From Pseudonocardia lacus (GTDB lineage: Bacteria > Actinomycetota > Actinomycetes > Mycobacteriales > Pseudonocardiaceae), in contig NZ_JAHDTH010000057.1 in NCBI RefSeq assembly GCF_018531445.1, positions 1-37,887 of the forward strand: a DNA stretch of 37,887 bases. The letters run 5' to 3'. A program made the position numbers and the translations under genes. The notes beneath the pieces were generated by a model. The model did no database searches. It had not been told where the DNA came from and saw nothing but the letters and a program-made list of their open reading frames with translations. Each line of letters starts with the position of its first letter. Within the stretch, counting starts at the first letter, position 1. This document shows, piece by piece, positions 1-8,969 of this stretch.

Positions 1-1065
1 GAGCACGAGCGGCTCGCCGGTCGGTTCCGCCGGGCCGCCGGCACGCTGACGGCCCTGGGCCCCGCCCTCGGTCGGGCCGCCGACGCCGTCGCCGACCTGC
101 GCCGCGACCTGGCCGAGATCGACGCCGTCGCCGCGGCCCACGGCCTGCGCATCGACCCCGACGGCACGGTCACCGCGCCGGCGCCCGCGCTCCCCTGGCT
201 CCCCGCCGACCCGCTGGCCGCCGAGCTCACCGCCTCCCTCACCGACATCCTGCGCCGCGCCGACGAACTCGACGCCACCCTCGCCGCCGTCCTCACCGCC
301 GCCGCCGACGTCCCGACCACCGAGGCGCTCCCCGCGCCCCCCGGGGCCGACGCCGCGCCCGACCGGAACGCCGCCTGGTGGGCCTCGCTGACCCCCGCCC
401 AGCAGCAGCGGCTGCTGCGCACCGACCCCGACCTCGTCGGCGACCGCGACGGCCTCCCCGCCGCCGCCCGCGACGAGGCCAACCGCTCCCGCCTCGACAC
501 CGAGGCGGCGCGCACCGCCGAGGCCATCGCCGCCACCACGGCCCGGCTCGCGGATTCCAGAACCACCGATCCGACCCTTGTCGACCACCTCGCCGACCTG
601 CACGACCGCCGCGACGCCCTCACCACGGTCGCCGACACCCTCGCCGCCGACACCACCGGTCGCCACCTGCTGCTGCTCGACGTCGACGACGTGCCCCGCG
701 CCGCCGTCGCGGTCGGCGACGCCACCACCGCCGACCACGTCGCCGTCCACGCGCCGGGCTCCACCACCACCGTGGCCGACTCCCTGCCCGCCGTCACCCA
801 CGAGCTGACCGCGCTGCGGGAACACGCGCTCAACCAGCTGACGCTGGCCGGGCGGCCCGACGCGACCGTCGCGACGGTCGCCTGGCTCGGCTCGGAGGTC
901 CCCGGTCCCGACGCCGCCCTCACCCGGTTCGTCGACGGCCTCACCGCCACCCGCCCCCACGGCCACCCCGTCGTCGAGATCACCGGCCAGGACCTCTCCC
1001 CCGGTTCCCCCGGTCAGCACGACGCCGCCGCCACCATCGCCGGCCACCCCAGGAGCACCCCGTGA
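1..1065 (+). CDS. DUF1023-type alpha/beta hydrolase family protein, 3' part
   Basis: The reading frame is open from the first base; the start lies outside the window, so about 354 C-terminal residues are visible. The first half is a long helical region rich in Ala, Arg and Asp, followed by the segment AAWWASLTPAQQQRLL and then RAAVAVGDATTADHVAVHAPG, which is the usual entry to the DUF1023 domain of actinobacterial proteins with WXG-like N-termini. In full-length relatives the domain continues to a GHSYG-type nucleophile elbow. Here the protein stops soon after TVAWLGSEVPG and I see no such elbow, so it may be a short, possibly non-catalytic variant. Its TGA overlaps the GTG of the next gene (GTGA), so the two are probably co-translated. 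Family assignment is confident; function is unknown. Confidence 0.75.
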   Translation, partial: EHERLAGRFRRAAGTLTALGPALGRAADAVADLRRDLAEIDAVAAAHGLRIDPDGTVTAPAPALPWLPADPLAAELTASLTDILRRADELDATLAAVLTAAADVPTTEALPAPPGADAAPDRNAAWWASLTPAQQQRLLRTDPDLVGDRDGLPAAARDEANRSRLDTEAARTAEAIAATTARLADSRTTDPTLVDHLADLHDRRDALTTVADTLAADTTGRHLLLLDVDDVPRAAVAVGDATTADHVAVHAPGSTTTVADSLPAVTHELTALREHALNQLTLAGRPDATVATVAWLGSEVPGPDAALTRFVDGLTATRPHGHPVVEITGQDLSPGSPGQHDAAATIAGHPRSTP

Positions 1066-1685
1066 CCAGCTACGCCGACCTGCGCGCCCGCCCGACCCTC
1101 GACGAGGCCGTCGCCGCGTACGAGCGGATGCAGGCCCGCATCCGCCACGCGCTCGACCGCGAGCTCGGGCCGTTCGACTGGTACCCGGTGCGCGGGGCGA
1201 CCGGCTCCACCGGCGGCCACGACGTCCCCGCCGAGTTCGGCGGGCGCAGCCTCGCCCTGGCGCCCTGGGGCTGCGACGGCCCCGTCCCCGACTCCCGGTG
1301 GGCGCCGGCGCGGCGGATCGTCAGCGGAATCGTCGCCGAGCACGGCTTCCGCCATCGCGGGGTCGGGATCGACCGGCCGGGGCACCACCTGCTCGCGGCC
1401 GTGGACCGGGAACTCGGGGCGGGGTTCACGTTCGGGTCGGGCCGGTTGACGATCATGCAGGTGGTGACCGGCTGCCACCTCAGTCCTCGTCGACCCCCAA
1501 CGCCGCCTGCAGCCGCTCCGCGGCGTCCAGCAGGTCCTCCGCCATTTCCCGCACCACCTCCCGCGCCGGGCGCACCTTCCCCATCAGCCCGACGCCCTGC
1601 CCCACGAAGTACGTCGCCAGCTCCTGCGCTCCCGGGTGCCCCCGCTCGGCCAGCGCGTCCAGCCGTCGCAGGGCCGGCTCGGTGA
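1062..1685 (+). CDS. LppA-like family protein with run-on C-terminus
   Basis: The GTG start overlaps the upstream stop codon. Residues 1 to about 141 fit the C-terminal region of actinobacterial LppA-family lipoproteins: YADLRARPTLDEAVAAYERM, then a WAPARRIVSGIVAEHGF segment, DRPGHH, and the family's final TGCHL. There is no signal peptide or lipobox, so this copy is probably cytoplasmic. Relatives normally end within a few residues of TGCHL. Here no stop follows, and the frame runs about 67 more codons, rich in Pro, Arg and Ala, antisense to the convergent nitronate monooxygenase gene. The tail looks like antisense reading rather than a domain. Coupling to the DUF1023 gene suggests a joint role that cannot be named. 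The end coordinate is the first in-frame TGA. Confidence 0.6.
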   Translation: MTSYADLRARPTLDEAVAAYERMQARIRHALDRELGPFDWYPVRGATGSTGGHDVPAEFGGRSLALAPWGCDGPVPDSRWAPARRIVSGIVAEHGFRHRGVGIDRPGHHLLAAVDRELGAGFTFGSGRLTIMQVVTGCHLSPRRPPTPPAAAPRRPAGPPPFPAPPPAPGAPSPSARRPAPRSTSPAPALPGAPARPARPAVAGPAR

Positions 1686-2607
1686 GCATCGACTGCAGCG
1701 GCATCGGCAGCGGGCTCGGAGCGCCGGGCGCGTCCCACGCGTCCGTCCAGGCCGAGCGCAGCTGGCGCGACGGCTTGCCGGTGCGCGCCGCCGAGCGCAC
1801 GGTGTCGCGCGAGGAGGCGGCGAGCATCTTCTGCACGGTGTGCGGGGCGGTCTCGGCCTCCTCGGTGGTCAGCCACACCGATCCCGTCCAGGCCCCCGCG
1901 GCGCCCAGGGCGATCGACGCGGCCACCTGGCGGCCGGTCACGATCCCGCCGGCCGCCAGCACCGGCACCGCGCGGACGGCGGACACCGCCTCGATCACCT
2001 CGGGCACCAGCACCATCGTGCTGACCTCCCCGGTGTGCCCGCCGGCCTCGGTGCCCTGCGCGACGATCACGTCGACCCCGGCCTCGACCTGGCGCACCGC
2101 GTGCTCCTTCGCCCCGACGAGCGCGGCGACGGGGATCCCCGCCGCGTGCGCCCGCTCGATCATCGACGGCGGCGCGACGCCCAGGGCGTTGGCGATGAGC
2201 CTGATTGGATGGCTCAGGGCGACGTCGAGCAGCTGCGCGTTGAGCTCGTCGCCGACCAGTGCGCGCACCGGGCCGTCGGCGGCGGCCTCGACGCCGTTGC
2301 GGGCGAGCAGGTCGCGCACGAACTCGCGGTGCCCCGCCGGCACCCGGCCGGCGAGGTCCTCGACGTCCAGGCCCTGGCCCTTGCCCTCGAACTTGCCCGG
2401 CATCAGGATGTCGGCGCCGTAGGGGCGCCCGTGCACGTGGTCGTCGATCCAGGCCAGCTCCCGTTCCAGCTGCTCGGGGGTGTGCGAGGACGCGCCGAGC
2501 ACCCCGAAGCCGCCGGCGTTGGTGACCGCGGCGACGACGTCGCGGCAGTGGCTGAACGCGAGCACGGGGATGTCGATGCCGAGCATGTCGCAGATTGCGG
2601 TCCTCAC
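1480..2607 (-). CDS. Nitronate monooxygenase family protein (2-nitropropane dioxygenase-like)
   Basis: A 375-aa FMN-dependent TIM-barrel protein expected to oxidise alkyl nitronates or related carbanions in the cytoplasm. Visible family marks are the N-terminal GIDIPVLAFS segment, AGGFGVLG near residues 31-38, the AQGTEAGGHTG motif with the conserved His at about 191, and the phosphate-binding VLAAGGI at about 217-222. The GTG start at 2607 has an AGGAGG five bases upstream and opens MRTAICDMLG. The 3' end overlaps the run-on tail of the convergent LppA-like gene by about 200 bp. In actinomycetes many members of this family sit near acyl-CoA and aromatic catabolic genes and their true substrates are unknown, so the substrate here is open. 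It reads away from the cyclic-di-GMP gene across a 244-bp gap. Confidence 0.85.
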   Translation of the reverse strand: MRTAICDMLGIDIPVLAFSHCRDVVAAVTNAGGFGVLGASSHTPEQLERELAWIDDHVHGRPYGADILMPGKFEGKGQGLDVEDLAGRVPAGHREFVRDLLARNGVEAAADGPVRALVGDELNAQLLDVALSHPIRLIANALGVAPPSMIERAHAAGIPVAALVGAKEHAVRQVEAGVDVIVAQGTEAGGHTGEVSTMVLVPEVIEAVSAVRAVPVLAAGGIVTGRQVAASIALGAAGAWTGSVWLTTEEAETAPHTVQKMLAASSRDTVRSAARTGKPSRQLRSAWTDAWDAPGAPSPLPMPLQSMLTEPALRRLDALAERGHPGAQELATYFVGQGVGLMGKVRPAREVVREMAEDLLDAAERLQAALGVDED

Positions 2608-2851
2608 ACGGTCCTCCTGGTGCGGCCGGTGTGCAGCGGTTGGGGTGTGCAGCGGGTCGGGCGTCGGCCTCCCTCGTTACCCGCCGTCGCCGCCGGGCGC
2701 CAGGGGATGCTGCCGCTGAGACCTTCCTCCGCGGTCGCGCCGGGGTCGTTCCCGATCGTGTGGTGAACCACTCGGGCCCGCCCGCGCGGTGGCAGGCTCG
2801 GGTCCTGCGGCGCGGACACGGCCAGCGCGGCGCGGGGTGAGGAGGGGATCG
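2608..2851. promoter_or_regulatory. Divergent intergenic region between nitronate monooxygenase and GGDEF-EAL genes
   Basis: This 244-bp gap must hold both promoters. I see a 12-bp direct repeat, GGTGTGCAGCGG, at 2628-2639 and 2644-2655, spaced 16 bp start to start, and a small dyad GTGGT-GA-ACCAC near 2760-2771. No clear -35/-10 pair stands out. The GGAGG at 2841-2845 serves the rightward gene. Confidence 0.35.
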
Positions 2852-5800
2852 ATGCGGTCGCGCATCGTGCTCGCCCTGTACGCCGCGTGGGTCCTCGCCG
2901 TCGTCGCGCTGTCGACCGTGCTCGCACCGCTGCAGGTCGTCCTCTGGGTGGTGCTGGCGCTGAGCGGGACGGCCGCGATCGTGATCGGCATCGTCGTCCA
3001 CCGACCGCGCCCGCGCGCGCCGTGGTGGCTGTTCGCGACGACGACGGCCGTCGGTGCGGGCGGGGCCGCGATGAAGATCGCGTTCGGCAGCGGCTGGTTC
3101 CCCTCCCCCGTCGACGCGTTCTACCTGGCCCAGTACCCGCTCGCCGCAACCGGCCTGCTGCTGGTGTGGCGGCGCGTGGGGCGCAGCGGTGGCGGGAGCG
3201 TGCTGGACCCGCTGAGCGTCGCGGTCGCCGTCGGCCTGCTGAGCTGGATCTTCCTGATCGACCCGCACGTGCACGACTCCGGGCTGACCGTGCTGCAGCG
3301 CGCCACGACGATCGCCTACCCCGTCGGCGACCTCCTGCTGCTGGCGGTGCTCGTCCAGTTGCTGGCCACGGGCGGCCGGGGGCGCACGGTCGGGCTGCTG
3401 GCCCTCGGCGCGGTCGGGCTGCTGGTGAGCGACGTGCAGTACGGCCTGCTGGCGCCGGGTGGGTCCGGGCTCGGGTTCGGCCCGTTCGACGTCGGGTGGG
3501 TGCTGTTCTACCTCGCCTGGGGGGCGGCCGCGCTGCACCCGTCGATGGCCCACCTGGCGAGCGCCGGGCGCACCGCGCGCCCCCGCCGGAGCCCGGCGGG
3601 GATCGCGATGGTGCTGGTGGTCTCGCTGGTGCCGTCGGGCGCGCTGCTCGCCGACGCGCTGACCGACGGCGTGCAGAACGGCCTGACGATCGCGGTCGGC
3701 TCGGCGGTGCTGGTCGTGCTCGGGCTGATCCGGCTGTCGGGGGTGATGGCCCGCCACGGCGCGGCCGTGGAGCGGGAGCTGACGCTGCGCTCGGCCGGGG
3801 CGGACCTGGTGGCCGCCTCCGGCATCGAGGACGTCGCCACGTCCGTCGCGCGCGCGGTCGAGCGGCTCGTCCCAGCGGGATCGCCGCACCGCACGGTGCT
3901 GCTCGTGCCCGCCGAGGGGTGCGCGGCCGGGGCCACCGGCAGTCACGCGCTCCTGGTCGTACCCCCCGAGCAGTGGTCGAGCGCCTGGGCGGGAGCCGCG
4001 GTCGCGCCCGGGACGAGCGCGCTGGTGGCCGCCGGGTCGCTCGACGGTGCCGCCGCCGGGGCCGCGCGGGGGTTCCCGGCGTCCCTGCTGTGCCCGCTCG
4101 TCCCGCACGGGACGAACGCCGCGTGCGCCTCGGTGGGGCTGCTCGTCGTCGCGGCGACCGAGCCGGTGCTGCTGGTGCTGCAGGGGTCGCTGGAGGTGTT
4201 GGCGTCGCAGGTCGCGCTGGCGGTGGAGCGGGTGGCGCTGGCCCGGGAGATGCGCCGGCTCGACAACGAGGCCTACTTCCGCACGCTCGTGCAGAACGCC
4301 GCCGACGTCATCCTGATCGTGCGCGACGACGGCACCGTGCGCTACGCCAGCCCGTCGGCGCGCACGATGCTGGGCCCGACGCCGCTGGTCGACCGGCCCG
4401 TCCTCGAACTGCTCGACCCCGCCGACCGGGAGACCGCCGCCCGGGTGCTGGTCGACCCGCGCCGGTCGCGGGCGCCGGAGTCGCGGCTGTGGGCCTACCG
4501 CATCCGGCGCTCGGACGGCGAGCAGGTGGACGTCGAGGCCTCGGTCAGCGACCTGCGCGCCGACCCCACCGTCGGCGGCGTCGTCTTCACCCTGCGCGAC
4601 ATCACCGAGCAGCGGCGCCTGGAGCGCGAGTTGACCCACCGCGCCTTCCACGACGTGCTCACCGGCCTGCCGAACCGGGTGCTGTTCTCCGACCGGGTCG
4701 CGCACGCGATCACCCGCGCCGCCGCCGACGAGGAGTGCACGATCGGCGTGCTGCTCATCGACCTCGACGACTTCAAGCTGGTCAACGACACGATCGGGCA
4801 CGGAACCGGCGACGAGCTGCTGGTCGCGGTGGCCGCCCGGCTCACCGCGCTGCTGCGCCCGCAGGACACCCCGGCCCGGTTGGGCGGCGACGAGTTCGCC
4901 GTGCTGGTGGAGGACGCCGCGCAGGCCGGCGACGTCGACGAGCTGGCCGCGCGGGTGGTCGAGGCGCTGCGCGGGCCGTTCGACGTCGCCGGCGGGCTGA
5001 CGAACTCGGTCAGCGTGGGCGTGGTCAGCACCAGTGGGGCCGAGGACCCCGCCGAGCTCCTGCGCCGCGCCGACCTCGCCCTCTACGCGGCCAAGGCGAG
5101 CGGCAAGGGCCGCTGGCGGCGCTACGACCCGGGGCTGCACCTGGCCGCCGTCGACCGGGTCGCGGTGCGCACGGAGCTGCAGCAGGCGTTGGCCGCCGAC
5201 GAGTTCGCGCTGCGCTACCAGCCGATCGTCGACCTGGTCAGCGGGGCGACCGTCGGGTTCGAGGCGCTGCTGCGCTGGTTCAACCCGCGCCGGGGCACGG
5301 TGCCCCCATCGGAGTTCATCCCGATCACCGAGGAGACCGGGCTGATCGTGCCGCTGGGCGCCTGGGTCCTCGACCGCGCGCTGGCCGACGTCGCGCGCTG
5401 GCGCGAGCGGGCCCCGGGCGCGAAACCGAACGTCAACGTCAACGTCTCGGCCCACCAGGTGCGCGCGGAGGGCTTCGTGCAGGACGTGATCGCAGCGCTG
5501 CAGCGCTGGGACGTCCCGGCCGACGCGCTCGCCCTGGAGATCACCGAGACGGCACTGCTCACCGACGACCCACAGGTCGCCGGCAACCTCGCGGCGCTGC
5601 ACGAGCACGGCGTGCGGATCGCGATCGACGACTTCGGCACCGGCTTCGCCTCGCTGGACTACGTCCGCCTGCACGCCGTGGACAGCCTCAAGATCGACCG
5701 CTCGTTCGTCGACGGGATCGAGACGTCCGCGCGCCAGACCGCGCTGGTGGGCACGATCGTGCACCTGGCGCACGCGCTGACGCTGCCGGTGGTGGCCGAG

Positions 5801-6022
5801 GGCGTGGAGACCCCCGCGCAGCGCAACGCCCTGCTGACCGCGGGCTGCCGGTTGGGCCAGGGGTACCTGTTCTCGATCCCGCTGCCGCCGGAGCAGGTGC
5901 TGGGCTGGCTGCAGGCCCAGCCCGCGCTCGCCGCCGGGAACGGCGCCCGTGGGGCGGGGCGGCGCGGCGGTGGGCACCAGCCGGGCCACCGCGCGGAGCT
6001 CAACCCGTCGCGGACGCCCTGA
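2852..6022 (+). CDS. Membrane-bound PAS-GGDEF-EAL cyclic-di-GMP signalling protein
   Basis: About 1056 aa. The first 300 or so residues carry a series of hydrophobic helices, probably eight or nine membrane segments. A GAF-like region follows, then a PAS domain from about residue 473 (EAYFRTLVQNAADVILIV). The diguanylate cyclase domain has an intact GGDEF at 678-682, preceded five residues upstream by the RxxD inhibitory site RPQD. The phosphodiesterase domain has an intact EAL at 804-806 in EALLRW, plus DDFGTGFASLDY and VVAEGVET. Both activities could therefore be real, with the membrane and PAS parts as sensors. The start at 2852 is chosen for its GGAGG six bases upstream; an in-frame GTG at 2789 has no such site. 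The stop directly abuts the stop of the convergent esterase. It has no obvious operon partner. Confidence 0.92.
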   Translation: MRSRIVLALYAAWVLAVVALSTVLAPLQVVLWVVLALSGTAAIVIGIVVHRPRPRAPWWLFATTTAVGAGGAAMKIAFGSGWFPSPVDAFYLAQYPLAATGLLLVWRRVGRSGGGSVLDPLSVAVAVGLLSWIFLIDPHVHDSGLTVLQRATTIAYPVGDLLLLAVLVQLLATGGRGRTVGLLALGAVGLLVSDVQYGLLAPGGSGLGFGPFDVGWVLFYLAWGAAALHPSMAHLASAGRTARPRRSPAGIAMVLVVSLVPSGALLADALTDGVQNGLTIAVGSAVLVVLGLIRLSGVMARHGAAVERELTLRSAGADLVAASGIEDVATSVARAVERLVPAGSPHRTVLLVPAEGCAAGATGSHALLVVPPEQWSSAWAGAAVAPGTSALVAAGSLDGAAAGAARGFPASLLCPLVPHGTNAACASVGLLVVAATEPVLLVLQGSLEVLASQVALAVERVALAREMRRLDNEAYFRTLVQNAADVILIVRDDGTVRYASPSARTMLGPTPLVDRPVLELLDPADRETAARVLVDPRRSRAPESRLWAYRIRRSDGEQVDVEASVSDLRADPTVGGVVFTLRDITEQRRLERELTHRAFHDVLTGLPNRVLFSDRVAHAITRAAADEECTIGVLLIDLDDFKLVNDTIGHGTGDELLVAVAARLTALLRPQDTPARLGGDEFAVLVEDAAQAGDVDELAARVVEALRGPFDVAGGLTNSVSVGVVSTSGAEDPAELLRRADLALYAAKASGKGRWRRYDPGLHLAAVDRVAVRTELQQALAADEFALRYQPIVDLVSGATVGFEALLRWFNPRRGTVPPSEFIPITEETGLIVPLGAWVLDRALADVARWRERAPGAKPNVNVNVSAHQVRAEGFVQDVIAALQRWDVPADALALEITETALLTDDPQVAGNLAALHEHGVRIAIDDFGTGFASLDYVRLHAVDSLKIDRSFVDGIETSARQTALVGTIVHLAHALTLPVVAEGVETPAQRNALLTAGCRLGQGYLFSIPLPPEQVLGWLQAQPALAAGNGARGAGRRGGGHQPGHRAELNPSRTP

Positions 6023-6919
6023 TCAGCTCTGGAGCGCGGCGTCCACGGCCGCGAGCTGGGCGCCCACGAACTCCCGCGACACCGGCGCCCTGCGCTGGAC
6101 CATGTCGAAGCCGTGGTAGGCACCGGGCACCTCGTGCAGCTCGACCGCCACGCCCGCCTCGCGCAGCCGTAGGGCGTACTCACGGTCCTCGTCGCGGAAC
6201 AGGTCCAGGGTGCCGACGCCGATCCACGCCGGGGGCAGCCCGGTCAGGTCGGGCGCCCTGGCCGGTGCGGCCAGCGGGGGGACCTCGCCGTCGGGGGCGC
6301 CGAGGTAGCAGCGCCAGCCGAAGCGGTTGCTGGCCGCATTCCACATCCGCAGCCGGTCGGCGGTGCCGTCGGCGGCGCGGACGGTGCGGTCGTCGAGCAT
6401 GGGGTAGACCAGCAGCTGGAACGCGAGGTGGATCGCGTCGCGCTCCCTGGCCAGCAGGGCCAGCGCGGCGGCCAGGCCGCCGCCCGCGCTGGCCCCGCCG
6501 ACCGCGATCCGGCGCGCGTCGACGTCGGGCCGCTCCGCCAGCCACTCCAGCGCCGCGTAGCAGTCGTGCAGCGGGGTCGGGAACGGGTGCTCGGGGGCCA
6601 GCCGGTACTCGACCGAGGCGACGACGGCACCCAGCTCCCGGGCGGCGCGGCGGCAGAAGTCGTCGTCCATGGCGGCGTGGCCCATGACCAGCCCGCCGCC
6701 GTGGATCCACAGCAGCGCCGGCGTCGGGGCCGCCGCCACCGCCGGGCGGAACACCCGCACCGACACGGCCTCGGACACGGCCACGACCTCGGCCTTCGAC
6801 CGCGCGGCGGCCGCGCCCAGCCGCGTCGCCGCCCGGACCAGCCGCAGGCTGCGCGGACCGACGGCCGCCCGGGGCAGGAAGCGCGCGGCGCGCAGGTCGG
6901 GGTGGAACGGCTCGGGCAC
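6023..6919 (-). CDS. Alpha/beta hydrolase, hormone-sensitive lipase (HSL) family esterase
   Basis: A 298-aa carboxylesterase of the HSL family (bacterial family IV), probably cytoplasmic and acting on short-chain esters. The oxyanion-hole motif HGGG lies at 73-76, the nucleophile Ser144 in GGASAGG, Asp239 in GTLDLFRDED and His269 in AYHGF, so the triad is complete. VEYRLAPEHPFP is also typical. I chose the GTG at 6919 because AGGAG lies about five bases upstream; in-frame ATG codons at 6937 and 6958 would add 6 or 13 residues but lack a good ribosome site. The gene stands alone, converging on the GGDEF-EAL gene with no spacer: the two stops form TGATCA. Substrate unknown. Confidence 0.88.
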   Translation of the reverse strand: MPEPFHPDLRAARFLPRAAVGPRSLRLVRAATRLGAAAARSKAEVVAVSEAVSVRVFRPAVAAAPTPALLWIHGGGLVMGHAAMDDDFCRRAARELGAVVASVEYRLAPEHPFPTPLHDCYAALEWLAERPDVDARRIAVGGASAGGGLAAALALLARERDAIHLAFQLLVYPMLDDRTVRAADGTADRLRMWNAASNRFGWRCYLGAPDGEVPPLAAPARAPDLTGLPPAWIGVGTLDLFRDEDREYALRLREAGVAVELHEVPGAYHGFDMVQRRAPVSREFVGAQLAAVDAALQS

Positions 6920-7033
6920 GGGTGCTCCTCGTCGCATCGCCGGTGATCCGCTCCCCACGGTAGGTCCTGCTGGGCGTGGGGTGCGGACCCCGGGCTCCGA
7001 CCGCCGGCCCCGTGCCGCTGTGCGGGCGGTGGT

Positions 7034-7468
7034 TCAGTGCCGGGCGATGACCACGTCGCGCAGGACGCCGGTCTCCAGCTCCATCTCCCGCACCCGGTGC
7101 TTGACCAGGTCGCCGATGCTGACCATCCCGACGAGCGTCCGGCCCTCGACCACCGGCATGTGCCGGAACCGGCCGGTCGTCATCCTGGCCATGACCACCG
7201 CGATGGTCTCCTGCGGGGTGCAGGTGCGGACGTGGCTGGTCAGCACGGCGGTGACCGGCATCGCCAGCACGGCGGCGCCGTGCTCGCGCAGCCCGCGCAC
7301 CACGTCGCGCTCGGAGACGATGCCGCGGATGGCGACGTGCTCGTCGCCCACCAGCAGGGCTCCGACGCCGTACGCGCCGAGCCGGTCCACCACCTGCTCG
7401 ACGGTGGACGTCGGGCGCACCGAGTGCACCGCACCGCCCTTCACCCCGAGGATGTCCGCGATCTTCAT
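7034..7468 (-). CDS. CBS-pair domain protein
   Basis: A 144-aa stand-alone pair of CBS domains, a module that binds adenosine nucleotides or S-adenosyl compounds to sense energy or redox state. The first CBS covers roughly residues 8-65 (VRPTSTVEQVVDRL, then GIVSERDVVRGL). The second covers about 75-130 (TCTPQETIAVVMARM, then GMVSIGDLVKHR). There is no membrane segment or enzymatic domain. The ATG at 7468 is preceded by GGAGG about ten bases upstream. A longer in-frame extension to 7684 lacks family sequence. It is divergent from the acyl-CoA dehydrogenase genes across 321 bp. It resembles but is clearly not the mycobacterial Hrp1 protein. Partner unknown. Confidence 0.85.
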   Translation of the reverse strand: MKIADILGVKGGAVHSVRPTSTVEQVVDRLGAYGVGALLVGDEHVAIRGIVSERDVVRGLREHGAAVLAMPVTAVLTSHVRTCTPQETIAVVMARMTTGRFRHMPVVEGRTLVGMVSIGDLVKHRVREMELETGVLRDVVIARH

Positions 7469-7789
7469 CGACGTCGCACCTCCGCATCGAGTGCAGTCCC
7501 GCCGATGAATGTCCTCCTCCCGCGAGGCGCGCCGCAACCGCCGCCGGACGCCCGTCACCCGTCCGCGCGCAGCACCGTCGGCGTCGCCCGTGAGGGCCGC
7601 CCGGGCACCGGTTCGCGAGCACCCCGGCCCCCGGGTGTGACGAGCGCCCGAGCCCGTCCACCGTTCCGGGTGCGGTCGTGGCATTGGTCAAGCGGGTGCG
7701 GCGGGGCATCATGGCGGGCATCGGGTGTTACCGGCCGGTTCGGTACGAGGCCCGCAGTGCTCTCGAGGGACGTGGAGGAAGTGGTCGGG
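7469..7789. promoter_or_regulatory. 321-bp divergent intergenic region with TetR-like dyad
   Basis: No gene is evident here. A possible rightward promoter is TTGGTC (7684-7689), 17 bp, CATCAT (7707-7712), weak at -10. Just downstream lies a dyad: ACCGGCCGGT (7730-7739) is a perfect palindrome, and the wider TACCG-N7-CGGTA spans 7729-7745. Such ACCG-CGGT dyads are the common shape of TetR-family operators ahead of actinobacterial acyl-CoA genes, and this one lies between the proposed -10 and the ribosome site, a repressing position. A GGAGGAAG at about 7774-7781 serves the dehydrogenase. Confidence 0.4.
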
Positions 7790-8965
<1,176 letters not shown>

Positions 8966-8969
8966 TCTA

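Noticed and set aside
2608..2660. The 12-bp direct repeat as a mobile-element footprint
   Set aside because: Copies are only 16 bp apart with no element between them; a small tandem slip or tandem operator is enough.
1070..5989. A 1639-codon open frame on the minus strand across nitronate monooxygenase and the GGDEF-EAL gene
   Set aside because: Composition is Arg/Gly/Pro/His-rich without domains, and the opposite strand carries well-defined families; it is a high-GC shadow.
7469..7530. A DosR-like half site (GGGACT) upstream of the CBS-pair gene
   Set aside because: Only one half matches; the second half reads CACTCG rather than a GNCCC type, so it is not convincing beside the better site at 10623.
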